Assembly: GCA_013399875.1 (NCBI GenBank)
Contig: VXAZ01007995.1
Location: 1,505,477 to 1,569,476, forward strand
From: Gymnorhina tibicen
Lineage: Eukaryota; Chordata; Aves; Passeriformes; Artamidae
Length of the DNA: 64,000 nt
Reading direction: 5' to 3'
The translations under genes and the position numbers were made by a program. Positions within the stretch are counted from its first letter, which is position 1. The number at the start of each line of letters is the position of its first letter. This document shows positions 14,722-25,800 of this stretch, in pieces. Below the pieces are notes generated by a model. It made no database searches and was not told the DNA's origin. It saw only the letters and a list, made by a program, of their open reading frames with translations.

Positions 14722-14768
14722 GCAGCTATAAATGGTGTTATACCACAAGAAAATGGCATTCTACAAAG
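14722..14768 (+). CDS. FAF1: FAF1 coding exon (end of UBA domain), probably exon 3
   Basis: This 47-nt exon is flanked by a TTTTCAG acceptor and a GTAAGC donor. It enters in phase 0 and encodes AAINGVIPQENGILQ plus two bases of a split Ser codon (AG|T) completed in the next exon. The peptide is the C-terminal helix region of the N-terminal UBA domain, which binds ubiquitin chains; it corresponds to about residues 39-53 of human FAF1 and is essentially identical to it as I recall. It is far too short to find as an isolated open frame. The identification rests on this peptide together with phase-compatible joining to the exon at 17578. Reading through the donor gives other residues, so the splice is required for the frame. 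Confidence 0.96.
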
Positions 14769-17577
14769 GTAAGCACAGAGGACTGGAGTAGTACATGCAC
14801 AGAATGATGCTGGGTAACAGTTACTTTTTTTTCCTTCCTGAATCCTAAAAAGATGACATAATTCTCCTTTTAAAGCTGTTTCTGGAGCCACAGATTCTAT
14901 TCCTGGCAAAGCTGCTTTAACATTCAGTTTTTCCCATACTGATAGAGGACTAGCTCAAACATCTATTCGAAATAGTTAACTTTTATTTTGAATTCACTGG
15001 TGGTTGGGTCATTCTGTGCAGGGTTGTCTCTTTACAAAGGCTGGATGTTGATGTGTTTCTAGCTAAGTATTTCTTTTTCCTTATGCATTTTTAAAGGTAG
15101 TGATATTCCATGCTTCCCTGTTTCTGGCCAAAACCATTTGTACTTGGTTTTTTTGTTTGTTTGTTTTTGGGTTTTTTTCTAATTGAATTACAGGCAGCAG
15201 AAACTGTGATAGATAAAGTAAGGTTGTTCTGTTCTAAAAGTAGTTCTACTGATTTTCTTTCAGCTTCTGCATTAAATTTTGGCTTGCATACTGATGCTTG
15301 GATATCTTGAAGTCACTGAAATTTGATCTTCTAAGTGCTGATGGGGCAATTGAAAACAGCAAAACAGGAATTGAGCTACCTGAGAGACAGTAAAACAGTG
15401 TTAAAAATTTTGTTCAGAAAAATAATGTACTATTTAAAAAAGTTTAAAGATGCAAAAAGATACATGATATAGGTAAAATGGTGTTTGACATCTCTGTCAA
15501 TACTTACTAAAGCTGTCATTCAATAGAGTCAGGTTTTGATTGAGGAGAAAACTATTTGCTCAGTAAAGTTACTAAATATATATTTACTGTAAGGCCTGTT
15601 TAGTCCATGTGAGATCAAGTCTCGGTTGTGTGGAGCACTCTCTCTACCTGTATTTACAAGTTGTGACCTCAAAGCATTTATATCCAAAATACCAGAATGT
15701 TTGATTGGCTGAAAGAAGCTGGGGGATAGTTCGAGTAGTTGGTGCCTGTCTTCAATCACAAGGTGGTCCAGTGTCCACTTACATCTTTCTTCCACAGTAA
15801 TTTATTAATTTTTAGAAATTATTAGGTAGTCAAATGTGTTTCACATGTGTTTTGTTGTTGTTTTGTTTTTGTCTTGTTTTGTTTTCTTCCGATGGGAGTG
15901 GTTTAAAGGGAGGCTCAGAAGATTTAGAAACCTGGCTTCCGATGGTTTTCACGTGAGGCTTATTTTACTGATGTGAAGCTTTTAATGTTCTGTTAGAGGT
16001 TGCTAGTCGGGTATGTAGCATGCCTCTTGTGGTGGAACCAAATAGAATTAATACAGTTGGACTTGAAGTAAGTTAATTTATTGAAGAGAAAAAAGTACAT
16101 TTTGTTTTATAATTCGGTTGCTTGTTTTGTAATACAGTCCTGAGAATTGGGATAGTCATTGCTTCTTGGGTCTACTAACAGAATTGTTGTAGTACTTAAT
16201 TCATAGCTGGCCACCAGATTGAAGACAGTAACATATCACTTGGTATTTATATTTTTTTAAATCCTGAAAATAAGACTGTTTCCTGTACTCTTTAGAGCTC
16301 TGATGTGGGCCTTTGGCTTTTGAGCCATAGGTCTGAGAGTGTGGGTCTTTGTAGCTGGGCATTCATCCTTCTGAGCATGCTGATGTGAGAAGTGAAGGAG
16401 CCCCTTGTTTCACAAGCATAACATGTTTTTCTGTTTCAAATGTGAAAGGCACAATGATGGGATTTGCAATAGCTGAGTACTGCTGCACTTCTGTGACATG
16501 CATGCCATCCACATTTGCACTTTGTAAAGTTCAGACCTCCTGTGGATGACAGATTTGACTTGCTCTATGAAGCATTTCCACTGAGAAATCTCATGGTATC
16601 TTCAAGAACAGAAGGCATTTTTCAAATAAGTTCTGATGAAGAATGGAAATGAGAAAAGTTATGTCCCAGCATTTCTGAAATCCACCATGAGATCCTGTAA
16701 CTGCCCAGCATCTTAACACCCCAGGCTTACCTGATGAAGTTTCTTGCCATCCAAATTTGATTTCTGTACATCATAGGGTCTTTTTTTGCCTGGAATAATG
16801 TTCCTGAAATGTCATGTTTTGTTACACTTGTTTCTAATCCTAGTTACATGCTTCTTGTGGAGAGGCTCACTGAGGAAGATGGGTTCTGGGTAGTGAGGAT
16901 TTTCCAGTTTATTTTGACCTGTAATGCTGTGGGTATCCTTGAGTCAGGTATGGAGACATCCTTATATGAATCTCCAGGAGCCTTGCAGGATTTTGAACTT
17001 GAAGGCAAGCTAGAATTCAGCATTGCATTACTGTTGTACTTCTAGGTGTTTTTTTTTTTTAAACACATGCTTTATTATCTTAATTTATTTACCTTAAAAA
17101 TATATCTGTTTTCATATCTGACTTGTTTTTCACTAATTTGGTGTGGGGAAAATACCAATCTGCATGCAGAATTTTGAGCTGTATTTCTTATTCTCATTTG
17201 CACTGGATACTAGCCCAATGATGTAGAAAGCTGGCCGTTGCTATGGTGCCAATTTTTATATGGTCACAACACTCCTGGAACAGGAAATAATCCTCCTCAA
17301 GATAATTCTGGTATTAATTACATAGTGGATTTTAAATGCTTGTTTGTCATCAATGCTGATCTCCTATAGCACTCCTGAGCCCTGAAATGGTAAAATTGCT
17401 GATACAGAAGTTATTTTTTCATTTTTAATAAGCAGTGTTTTCAGATGTGACAGCAGTCATTCAAGAGACATGTGCTGGACTGTAGTGAGTGAATAATACT
17501 GTCATTTTGCTTTCCTAATTTCTGGTTAGACATACCAAGCTGTCCTGTTTAAATCATCTTGCCTGCCTGTCTTTCAG
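14769..17577 (+). other. FAF1: FAF1 intron, 2.8 kb
   Basis: This intron has a GTAAGC donor and a CTTTCAG acceptor with a clear polypyrimidine tract (17560-17575). It holds T/G-rich low-complexity stretches (about 15138-15180 and 15852-15889) and an RFX-like X-box on the minus strand at 17237-17250. I see no coding sequence or classifiable transposon. The introns on each side break the protein at positions consistent with the known FAF1 exon pattern. Confidence 0.9.
17237..17250 (-). promoter_or_regulatory. Candidate RFX X-box
   Basis: On the minus strand this reads GGCACCATAGCAAC. Against the X-box GTNRCC-N2-RGYAAC it has a perfect right half-site (AGCAAC) and one mismatch in the left half (G for T). 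It lies about 330 bp upstream of an exon acceptor. A motif match alone is weak evidence for binding. Confidence 0.3.
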
Positions 17578-17786
17578 TGAGTACGGTGTAGAGACTTTGC
17601 ATGGACCAGCGTACGGCCCCACCAGTCACTCTGCTGCAGCTTCTTCAACTCCTTCCTCCTCCTCAGCATTTCGCCATGTAGTGCCATCTAGACAAATAGT
17701 GGAAAGACAACCTCGAATGCTTGACTTCAGGGTTGAGTACAGAGACAGAAATGTGGATGTAGTACTTGAAGACAGCTCCACAGTTG
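17578..17786 (+). CDS. FAF1: FAF1 coding exon (Ser/Ala linker and start of UBL1)
   Basis: This 209-nt exon is bounded by CTTTCAG and GTAAGG. Its first base completes a Ser codon from the previous exon. It then encodes EYG, a low-complexity linker rich in Gly/Pro/Ser/Ala (about 30 residues), the conserved SRQIVERQPRMLDFRVEY segment, and the first beta strands of ubiquitin-like domain 1, ending Leu-Glu-Asp-Ser-Ser-Thr-Val and the first base of a Gly codon. The linker differs at many positions from the human one I recall, while the UBL1 part is nearly identical, the pattern expected of a disordered linker next to a folded domain. The region overlaps the mapped Fas- and Hsp70-interaction area of FAF1. 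Retaining the downstream intron would add four residues and then a stop. Confidence 0.98.
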
Positions 17787-17900
17787 GTAAGGATTTGTAA
17801 AAATGAAATTAGAACTGCTGTCATGAAAGTGTTAAAAGACGAACAAAAAGATTCAACCCCAGAAATCCAAGTCCTGAAGCACAGCAGAACAAAACCCCTC

Positions 17901-17914
17901 AAAAAAAAAAAAAA
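17901..17914 (+). repeat. A14 run followed by C-run
   Basis: A 14-base A run, then T, then a C-run, lies 115 bp after an exon donor. Simple sequence with no sign of an associated retrocopy. Confidence 0.9.
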
Positions 17915-18623
17915 TCCCCCCAAAAGTGCAGCCTCCACAGCTACTAACCATTTTCAAATCTCTTTGCAGCTTTAAAAAAGCAAAATTTCACTAATCCATT
18001 GTAAAGGTTAGTGATCTATCAAGTATTTATCTTGAAATCTAGTTATCTTATGAACTTGCTTCAGAAACAAAATGGAGATTAATGATTAAGATGAGGCATG
18101 AAAATGTAATTTGGGGTAGGATTAGTGTAGATGCAAGCTATTAATAAGCGGATGATCTTGGCATTTCCTCTTTGAATCTGTATGGCATCTCCTTCTGCAC
18201 AGGATTAGTGACAAGATGAGAGGAATTCTTCCTGGTGTGAAGAACATCATTGAATTCTTCTTAGTTCAATTTTCATTTGACTCTTTCATTGAAATTGAGA
18301 TTAATTTTATAGTTTTATTGTCTTTATCCTAAAATTGATGCATTTTGTAGCAGTACGTTAGAAGTATGCTATTGCTAGTGTTGCAGAGCATGTTATTTTT
18401 TACATTCCCCAAACTGGGAGTTAATTTACTTCTGCTAAGGAAGAAAAGTGTTCTTATTTTTTATTTTTAGTGAAGAGCTTATACAGATCCAAATAAGGAG
18501 CTACGTGAAGAAATAGTTGGTGGAAGCAATTTTCTGTGCTGCAGCCTTTTGTCTGGGATGAAATTTGGAAATTGGAACTTTCGATCCTTACTTGTCTTTT
18601 CAGCAATGGATTTGGTGTTGGCT

Positions 18624-18638
18624 GGCGCCACCTAGCGG
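18624..18638 (-). promoter_or_regulatory. CTCF-like motif, minus orientation
   Basis: The minus strand reads CCGCTAGGTGGCGCC. It matches the CTCF core CCASYAGRKGGCRSY at every position but one (G for A at position 3, a common variant). It is among the best CTCF matches I found in the window. It sits about 300 bp before the CR1 insertion. Occupancy cannot be inferred from sequence. Confidence 0.6.
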
Positions 18639-18944
18639 TGATGAGTTCGAATTATTGATGGGTGTTCCATGTTTTCCTTTGCACTAAGTGACATCCATGG
18701 AAATGAGACATAAAAATCGGATAAGAGCAGAATTTTGCAGCTGTACTGCTTTGATTTTTCTTTTCTTATTGACTTCGTAATGACTTTTACCTGAAAGCTG
18801 TAGGGCAGAAGGCAGTTCATATAGAGCTTCTGTCTGTATCTTGGGATATAAAGACCGAGGGCAGCCTTGTGTTTAAAGTCCTGAGATAAGTGAGCAAGGC
18901 AGAGTTTAGAATTTCATCTGTGGACTTGAGGAAAGAATATATTT

Positions 18945-20436
18945 TACTTTTTTGGGGATCTACTTGGCAGGATCCCATGTGGGGCTGCCCAGGAGGGCAC
19001 AGGGGCCCAAGAGAGCTGGCTGATCTTCAAGGACATTATCTTTAAAGCACAGGAACCCTTCCTTCCACCATGCGAGAGAAACAAGCATGGAAGAAGGCCA
19101 GCACAGAAGACAAAAGCATTGTTGACTGAGCTAAATTGAAAAAGAAAGTACCTGGAGATGGAAAGTAGTGATGAGCTACCCAGCAGGAGCACAGAGATGT
19201 GCATGTTTGCAGTTAGGAAGACCAAAGCTCAGCTGAAAGTGAAACCACTGAGGGATTAGAAGGGTTTTTGTAAGAACATTGGTGTGAAAAGAAAGGCTAA
19301 GGAAAATGGGAAGCTGTGTTCAGTGGTGAGTGCTGAGCTTGGTCTGTGGGAAGATTATGGAGAAACTCCTTTTGGAAGCATTTTTTGAGCACAGGAGAGA
19401 AAAGAAGGTGATTTGGAACAGCCAGCATGGATTTACTAAAGGCAAATTGTGCCTAATCAGTCAGCATTATTTGCCTTTTACAATTTGATGACTGGCTCTG
19501 TGGACAAGGGGAGAGAATGTCACTGTGGTTTTAGTAAGGCCTTTGACGTACTCCGCTATTGTATTTTTCTAGTCATAATGTGAAGATAAAAACTGGATAA
19601 AAAACTGATCAAAATAAATCTTAATCTCATCAGAGAAAGTGGCTGATATTCTGGAGGGCAAGGCTGCTGTTTAGTGGGTTCTGGACAGCCTGGAGAAATG
19701 GGATGACAGGAGCCTCCTGAAGTTCCAAGAAAATAAAGTTGAAGTCCTGCATCTGGCATAGGATAACTCCATGTTATCCCCACCTGATACCTGGCTGAAG
19801 GCTGATGGGCTAGAAAACAACTTAATGAAAGGGATCTGGGGTGCCTCAGCAGCGAACTCTTGCCGTGCAGAAGGCCTGCCACGTCCCAGGCTTTGTTGGC
19901 AAGAGCGTAGCCAGTGGATCCCGGGAAATAACTATTTCCCTCTATTCAGCACTTGCCAGACTGCAGCTGGAGCAATGTGTTGGGTTTTGAGGTCCCCACT
20001 ACAAGAAAGATGTTGACATTCTGCAGTAAGTCTGGCCAGGGGTCTGGAGCTCTGGGCTAAAGGAGGAGAGGCACAGAGAGGAGGATTTGTTCAGCTTGGG
20101 GAGGAAAGGGGAAAGGTGCAGACCTGACCTCTGTCTACAGCTGCCTGCAGGAGGACACGGAGAAGATGGAGCCCGACTTGTCTTGGACGTGCATGAGAAT
20201 GGGAGGCAATAGACACAACATCAAAAATTCTCATTAGATAAAAGTTTTTTTTTTTATTGTGAGGGTGGTGAAGTTCTGAAAGAGGTTGGCCAGAAAAGTT
20301 GTCATACTTCCATCCTGACATGTTCAAGAGTCAGCTGGACAAATCCTTGACTAAACTGGTTTAATTAGACCTTTGAGTTGGGCTGGGGCCACATGAGCTC
20401 CAGAGGTACCTTCCAGCCTGAATTATTTTATGACTG
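18945..20436 (+). mobile_element. CR1 LINE, sense orientation, internally deleted
   Basis: This is a degraded CR1 non-LTR retrotransposon in the same direction as FAF1. The 5' part resembles the endonuclease-RT linker. At 19530-19547 the codons read FSKAFD, the conserved reverse-transcriptase motif. Further on, from about 19650, come the DL-SLE-W / KVEVLHL-type RT/thumb segment, the block around 20140-20230 that in intact CR1 encodes the C-terminal region, and the untranslated tail ending near 20436 in TTCCAGCCTG followed by a decayed repeat. Only about 90 nt separate FSKAFD from the thumb-like segment, where intact copies have several hundred, so the catalytic F/YADD region is missing. Many stops and frameshifts show it is dead. 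It gives the strongest hint of a sauropsid host. Confidence 0.93.
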
Positions 20437-20901
20437 TAATAAATTACAGGGACAGAAGAGCATCAAAATGTCCAAAACATTGCAAAAGCTGTCAGAGCAG
20501 TCAGTTGTATGAACGTTCCAGTTCCTTAGATCAGGACTAATGATAATGAAATTTGGTATCAAAAATGTGCACCTTCTGTTGCTGGCAAAGTCTGGTGCTC
20601 CAGATAGCACACAGCTGCAAATATGTGTGTCTAGTATATATGCAGTATAGAATCACCAAAATATATGTCCAGATCATCAAATCCTCATGTGATTCTCCAA
20701 TCATTCATGCTTTGTGATTACTTTTTTAAGCTTCATTTGTCATTTACTGTTTGAAGGGTATGTTACAAGGGTAACTAGACTAAAAATGCTTCTCACAGTA
20801 AATTTTTCCTTGCTCTTGTTTTTTAATTACAACTCATTGCTGTTTGAAATAAAGCAGTAAATGTGTATATTATATATATGTCCTTTTTTTTTTCTCTTTA
20901 G

Positions 20902-20993
20902 GAGATATCAAACATATTCTAGAAAATGAACTTCAGATTCCTGCATCTAAAATGCTGTTAAAAGGGTGGAAGACTGGAGATGTAGATGATAGT
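20902..20993 (+). CDS. FAF1: FAF1 coding exon (core of UBL1)
   Basis: This 92-nt exon starts after TTTAG. Its first two bases complete a Gly codon, then it encodes DIKHILENELQIPASKMLLK, GWKTGDVDDS, and stops at a codon boundary before GTAAGT. This is the central helix and following strand of ubiquitin-like domain 1. UBL1 has the beta-grasp fold and is the part of FAF1 implicated in Hsp70 binding. Compared with the human protein as I recall it, changes are few and conservative (for example Asp for Glu). The frame stays open for about 64 codons into the intron. That readthrough peptide does not resemble FAF1, and the exact join to the next exon confirms the donor. Confidence 0.98.
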
Positions 20994-21347
20994 GTAAGTT
21001 TTCAACTGTGTTTTCAGTTGACTGAACTCAGTTTCAAACTGAGCATCTGTGGGTGGGGATTACAATGCAAGAATTGTGAGTTTCGAACAGTGTCAGATGT
21101 CTTGGGTGGCACACAAAGAACTCTTAATCTAAAACATTGCAAAATAAAATCAGGACAAATCAGTTTGTGTTGGGCTTATATATAATGTGGCCCACCTACA
21201 GAAATGACGTTCTGAAGTAACGAACTGTATCTTGAAACAAAATATTTGGTGATATTGTAAATACATATCTATTTAAAATCTAAAAAAAAAGAAAAAAGGT
21301 CAGATTTGGTGAATGTTTTATATTTACGATGATTTTTCTCCCCTCAG
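20994..21347 (+). other. FAF1: Short FAF1 intron, 354 bp
   Basis: This is by far the shortest intron here, with a consensus GTAAGT donor and a CCCCTCAG acceptor. It splits UBL1 at a codon boundary. No repeats or other features are seen apart from an A/G-rich stretch near 21281-21298. Confidence 0.93.
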
Positions 21348-21436
21348 ACTGTTTTAAAAAGTCTACACTTGCCAAAAAATAATAGTCTTTACGTTCTAAC
21401 ACCAGACCTGCCTCCTCCTTCTTCAAGTCATTCTGG
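21348..21436 (+). CDS. FAF1: FAF1 coding exon (end of UBL1 and linker)
   Basis: This 89-nt exon lies between CCCTCAG and GTAAG. It enters in phase 0, encodes TVLKSLHLPKNNSLYVLTPD and then LPPPSSSHS, and ends with two bases of a Gly codon completed at 29636. The first part is the last helix and strand of ubiquitin-like domain 1, and the Pro/Ser tail starts the linker to UBL2. The conserved KNNSLYVLTPDLPPPSS stretch is diagnostic of FAF1. The donor position (GG|GTAAG) is the one that keeps phase with the next exon. Confidence 0.98.
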
Positions 21437-21957
21437 GTAAGTCTTTTGGCCATAAATTCTATTTGTATGATTTGGGGGTTTTTTGTGGTTTTTATGAAGC
21501 CACATGTGTATTTGCAGAAATCTGCAGTCAGTAAAGAAAAAGTGTTTTCACTGCACTAGTGACTGTTGGGATGAACTAACTCAGCATCTCGTTGAAAAGC
21601 AGCTTGTTGGGGTTTTTAAAACTTTGGTGGGGTACATGAACCTCTTAGATACATACAGAATTTTACATCTCCCAGATGTGATGACTTTAACCTAACAGAA
21701 GGCTGTTCCCTGTGGAAATGAGAGCTGGCCTTGCAGAAGTTGCTGCGTTATGTTGGTCCATTTAATGTGTCTTATAATCTGTGTAAATCATTTCCAGAAG
21801 ATCAGAATTTTCTTTCTGAAATGTTTGTTACATTATTTTATCATTTCTTGTACTTTTAAAATACATGTAGATAGGCTGAATAATTAATTTCCTTTAACTG
21901 AACAGAATATCTTTTTTTACTGGTTTGAACACTCAAGAAGTCAACAGTTCATGTGCC

Positions 21958-22615
21958 AAAGAATTGCAGAATCATCAAATCTGGAAGAGACCTTCAAGAT
22001 TATCTAGTTCAACCCAGCCCCACCATAATCACCCCTGAAACATATCCACATCCAGATGTCTCTTGAACATTTCCAGACTCCACCACATCCCTGGGCAACT
22101 TATTCCAAAGCTTAACCAGTCTTTCAGGGAACAAGTATTTTCTAATACCTAATCTGAACTTGCCATGGTGCAGTTTAAGGCCATTTCCTCTCATCCTTCC
22201 ACTTGGAGGCAGTGGAGACTGACTCCCAGCTGGCTCCAACCTCCTTTCAGGGAGTTTTGAGAGGGAGAAGGTCCCCCCTGAGCTGAAGGTTTCACCAGGC
22301 TAAACAACCCCAGCTCCCTCAGCCACTGCTTTCTCTCCAGATGCTTCCCCAGCTCCCTTGCCTTTCTCTGGACACACTGGCCCCTCAGTGTCCTTCCAGA
22401 GTGGAGGGCCCCCGAACTGGACACAGCACCTTGAAGTGTGGCCTCAGCAGTGCCGAGTACAGGAGGACGGTCACTGCCCTGGTCCTGCTGCCTCGCTGTT
22501 CCTGACACAGTCCGGGTGCCGCTGGCCTTCCTGCCCACCTGGGTGTACCTGGCTCGTGTTCAGCCGCTGCCCACCAGCACCCCCAGGTCTCTTTCCGTCC
22601 TCAGGGAGTATTGAG
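21958..22615 (-). mobile_element. CR1 LINE, antisense, 5'-truncated
   Basis: On the minus strand this is the 3' part of CR1 ORF2 and its tail. Translated segments in different frames match the conserved CR1 C-terminus: LRELGLFSLV near 22290-22340 and RGNGLKLHHGKFRLGIRK near 22130-22195, followed by a KLWNKLPRDVVES block. The frame shift between them and internal changes show it is inactive. The 3' end, seen on the + strand as GAATTGCAGAATCATC, is the decayed 8-bp terminal repeat typical of CR1. The 5' end is truncated near 22615, as for most CR1 copies. It lies opposite to the FAF1 transcript. Confidence 0.95.
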
Positions 22616-22766
22616 AAGGTTTGAAAATGAAACGATGTTATGTGGAAAATACCCTTATAAAGTAATTAGCAATTAGTTTGGTTTGTTTTCTTCCCTGCCC
22701 TTCTCTTTCCCCGAAGGCGGCTCTCTATGTGCTCTTTCCCAGGAAAATGGGAATTTTACTGCGTAG

Positions 22767-22780
22767 CCGCTAGAGGGTGC
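22767..22780 (+). promoter_or_regulatory. CTCF-like motif, plus orientation
   Basis: The sequence CCGCTAGAGGGTGC matches the CTCF core CCASYAGRKGGCRS with the common G at position 3 and T for C at position 12. It is embedded in the CpG-dense patch, which makes occupancy more plausible, but this is inference from motif only. Confidence 0.55.
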
Positions 22781-22827
22781 GCAGGAATTGAGCCTGCGGA
22801 AGGAGCTGCTCCGGACCAGCCCGCGCA

Positions 22828-22846
22828 GGGAGGGAGGGAGGGAGGG
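22828..22846 (+). repeat. GGGA repeat, G-quadruplex-forming
   Basis: Five GGG runs are separated by single adenines, an ideal intramolecular G-quadruplex on the + (non-template) strand of FAF1. Confidence 0.85.
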
Positions 22847-25800
22847 ATGCGCTTGGAATTGGACAAAACGTACGGATTTCAGGTTGTCTGAAGAGGGAGT
22901 TGGCTTTCTGCTCTTGTAGGTGATAGGAGAATATTCTGCAAGTGCAGCTGTATTACTGGTGAGAGGAATTCTTTGAGAGTCAATAGAAATTAATAACTGT
23001 CTTCCTAATGACTGAAACGACTTTGTATATTACTAAAAGGTACTTCTGCACATTAACATGTAGTCTGTGGAGGAAATAAGAATGCTGATATGAATTATAA
23101 ACATAATAATGATAAAGAAAAGGAGCACTGAGAGAGGGAATAGGGGCACTGGAACAGAGGGTGGTGTACATGAACTGTATGTGCAAACAGGACCCGTATT
23201 TGTGCGGGAGGACAAAGGCCATTGTACTTTAGCAGCTATTTGAAGAACAGTGAAAAGACACCACAGCTGCTAATTGTTTCCATTTCCAATTTCAAGGTTT
23301 TCTAGCCAGGTATTGCTGTATATTGTAGTTTGAATGTTACAATTCTGGAGAAGAAACTGGAGTCCGAAGAGAGTTGTTTATTGCAACTGCAGTAAAGTAT
23401 ATAACAACAAACTGTTTAAAAACAGTTCTTAGCTTTTTTTATTGGATTAATAGTTTTAAAGAACTTCACTTGATAGAAAAATCAAAGTAGTTGTTACCTT
23501 TTATAGTTTATATTTGTTTCATAGTGGAGATTAGTTCTGGATATTTTTAAGATAAAAGTTGGTAGCTTTGGGACAGCAAACGATGACTAATTAGTGGCTA
23601 TTTAAACACGGATAATTTGAAGGCTAGATCATCTCCCTGAAGTCATAAATTCTAGATGAAAGGGGAGGCTTGCCTCCAATTAAAGCATCAATGCAGATCA
23701 AAACACATCTAATTGAAGCAATGTACCAAACCCAGTTACACTGTTTACTGCCTACTGTTAGGTCAGTTATTATTCAGATTAGTTTGTTACCCACAATTTT
23801 TAAAAGCGTTGTGCTCACATCTCTTATTAATGGATGTTAAGGAACTTTGCCTCTTGCTCTGTGAGTTCATCTGTTGTTTTCTTCAAATGCCTTCTGTTTT
23901 GAACTGGAGATAAATAGTTGTGATTTGAATATCTCCAGAAAGTGATATTTGAAAAGCCTGAGATTCCAGTATGTGATATTTTATCTATATGCCCTTCTTA
24001 AAAGGAACAGTCTGACCTCAGCTCTATAAACTCCGATTTGTGCCTGTTCTTTATAGTGAGGCAGAACAGTGTCTGAAACATCCTTTTCCAACATATTGGT
24101 ATGAAGGCATTGAAGTTTATTGTGACAGACTGAATAGGCTTAACCCAGAACTGACTTAAAACCAGCATCTAAATGTAATGGCAAAGTGATCCTGCAGTTT
24201 AAACAAACAAAAATCTCCTAGGGTATCTTTGTTCATCAGAGGCCTGCCTAAAGCTTTTATAGGTAATAGAAACCCAGTGAATTATTACCGAATGCTAGTA
24301 AATTGAGGTGTAAAGATTAAATTTAAATGTCAAATACCACCTGTACAGTTCCACCCTGCTTCCACAATTTCAGCTGGCAAAGCCATACTTATCCATGCAT
24401 GATATCCAGAACAATAACCACGTGTTCTGTGAACTGTGGATGTAATGAAATCTGATTTCTAGTGAATTCCTGCCTCATCCCAGCAGCTGCAGTAAATCAG
24501 CCTTCTCCTTCCATGCTTCCCATCATCTCACCTCCCTCTGATGCTGCCTCCAGTTCTTCTTACGTATTCTGTAGCACTTGTGTAATATTTTTTCCCTTGC
24601 ATAGAGTATCAGCCTGCCCTGCGTCTGTTCTCCAGTTCGCAGTCAGGTAGTATCAAAGAAAAGGAGAAATCATGTCCTGTGGGTACTTCTGAGATCACTG
24701 GCCAGAGGTCACATGGATGAGTATAAAATACTGCACTTTTAATGCAGCCTTTTACTGAGGTGGGTGGTAATTTGGGTCCCCTTCCTCCTCCTGGCTGTTG
24801 ATTTATACCTGATCTTTGAAACCTTTCTAACACTATGAGACCTCCTTAAAACCAGTGACTATGTTCCAAAGTTACCAGATGGGAGCTAAAGTTACCAGGT
24901 GGGTGGAGAAGAACATGATTTCCCTTGGAAAGCAGTCTTAAAAGGAAAGATGCCAAAGAATGTCCATCATTAAACGTCCATGGGGGGAGATCCCTTGCAG
25001 CAGCTTTGTCAGATTAGATTAATCACTTCCTCAGCGTGCAATTCTTTCCCTTTGTTGCCTTGGATGCTGCTTGAAGGCTGACAATACCCAGTTCAGGAAA
25101 TAGGTTTAGGAGAATACAAGAGGGAAGCATCAAAAGTGTGGGCATGGGAGTCTGGCCATGGAGCTGGGTCATCCAGATCGTCTCTGCTTTCTATCCTCTA
25201 TGTTCTGGCAGATGCTTTTTATCATTTTTTTGTTGCTGTTGTCATTTTAATGGACATAATGTATTTTATGCTTTTTTTGCTAAATAGCTGAAAGTCAAAG
25301 ATACCTTATTATACCTGATGAATCATCGGAAAGTTGAAAAGCACTAAAAACCCAGGTGCATGCCATGGAGATTATTAGAAATAATGCAATTTTGCTAAGT
25401 GATTGTAACTTGTTTAACAAGTGTAATCATCTGTGTGGATAAGAAAAAAACCCACAGCCCCCATTTTTCAAGCAACAGATCCATATATTGCTGAATGCCT
25501 CTGATTTAGATGATTGCAGAGCAGTGGTGGTGGTGATGTGGTGTCTTGTTGTACGTTATCAACTGTAGCAGAGTGTTAATTAAGAACGATGTAACCTGCA
25601 ACTCCAATTATTAGTCCTGTCTGTTTAGCTGGACAGGAGCAGTGCCTTGCTTTAGTTACTTTGAAAGCTTCCATAAGAATGGTGAGATTAATGTTTTATT
25701 TTCACATCTGTTCATGAGACAGTTTAAAAATCCTGAAGTTTAAAATGCAATAGAATGTAAACAAAAGGGCTTCTGCTCATTTACATGTTAGCCAGATTTG

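Larger units (their letters stand above)
17787..20901 (+). other. FAF1: FAF1 intron, 3.1 kb, half occupied by a CR1 LINE
   Basis: This intron has a GTAAGG donor and a TTTAG acceptor preceded by a long T-run (20884-20893). It contains an A14 run at 17901-17914 followed by a C-run, a CTCF-like motif at 18624, and a degraded sense CR1 copy covering about 18945-20436. The rest is AT-rich without recognisable content. Confidence 0.9.
22712..22874. promoter_or_regulatory. Intronic CpG-dense patch with CTCF-like motif and G4 tract
   Basis: Twelve CpG dinucleotides fall within 163 bp, in a window otherwise strongly CpG-depleted. The patch includes a CTCF-like core at 22767 and five GGG runs separated by single A bases at 22828-22846. 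It begins about 100 bp past the truncated CR1 end. It may be an unmethylated regulatory element or insulator. No TATA box or recognisable first exon is seen beside it. Confidence 0.45.

Noticed and set aside
20952..21185. 77-codon open frame across the 20902 exon as a separate gene
   Set aside because: Its N-terminal part is the real FAF1 exon; the rest is intron read-through beyond a GTAAGT donor that joins in phase to the next exon.
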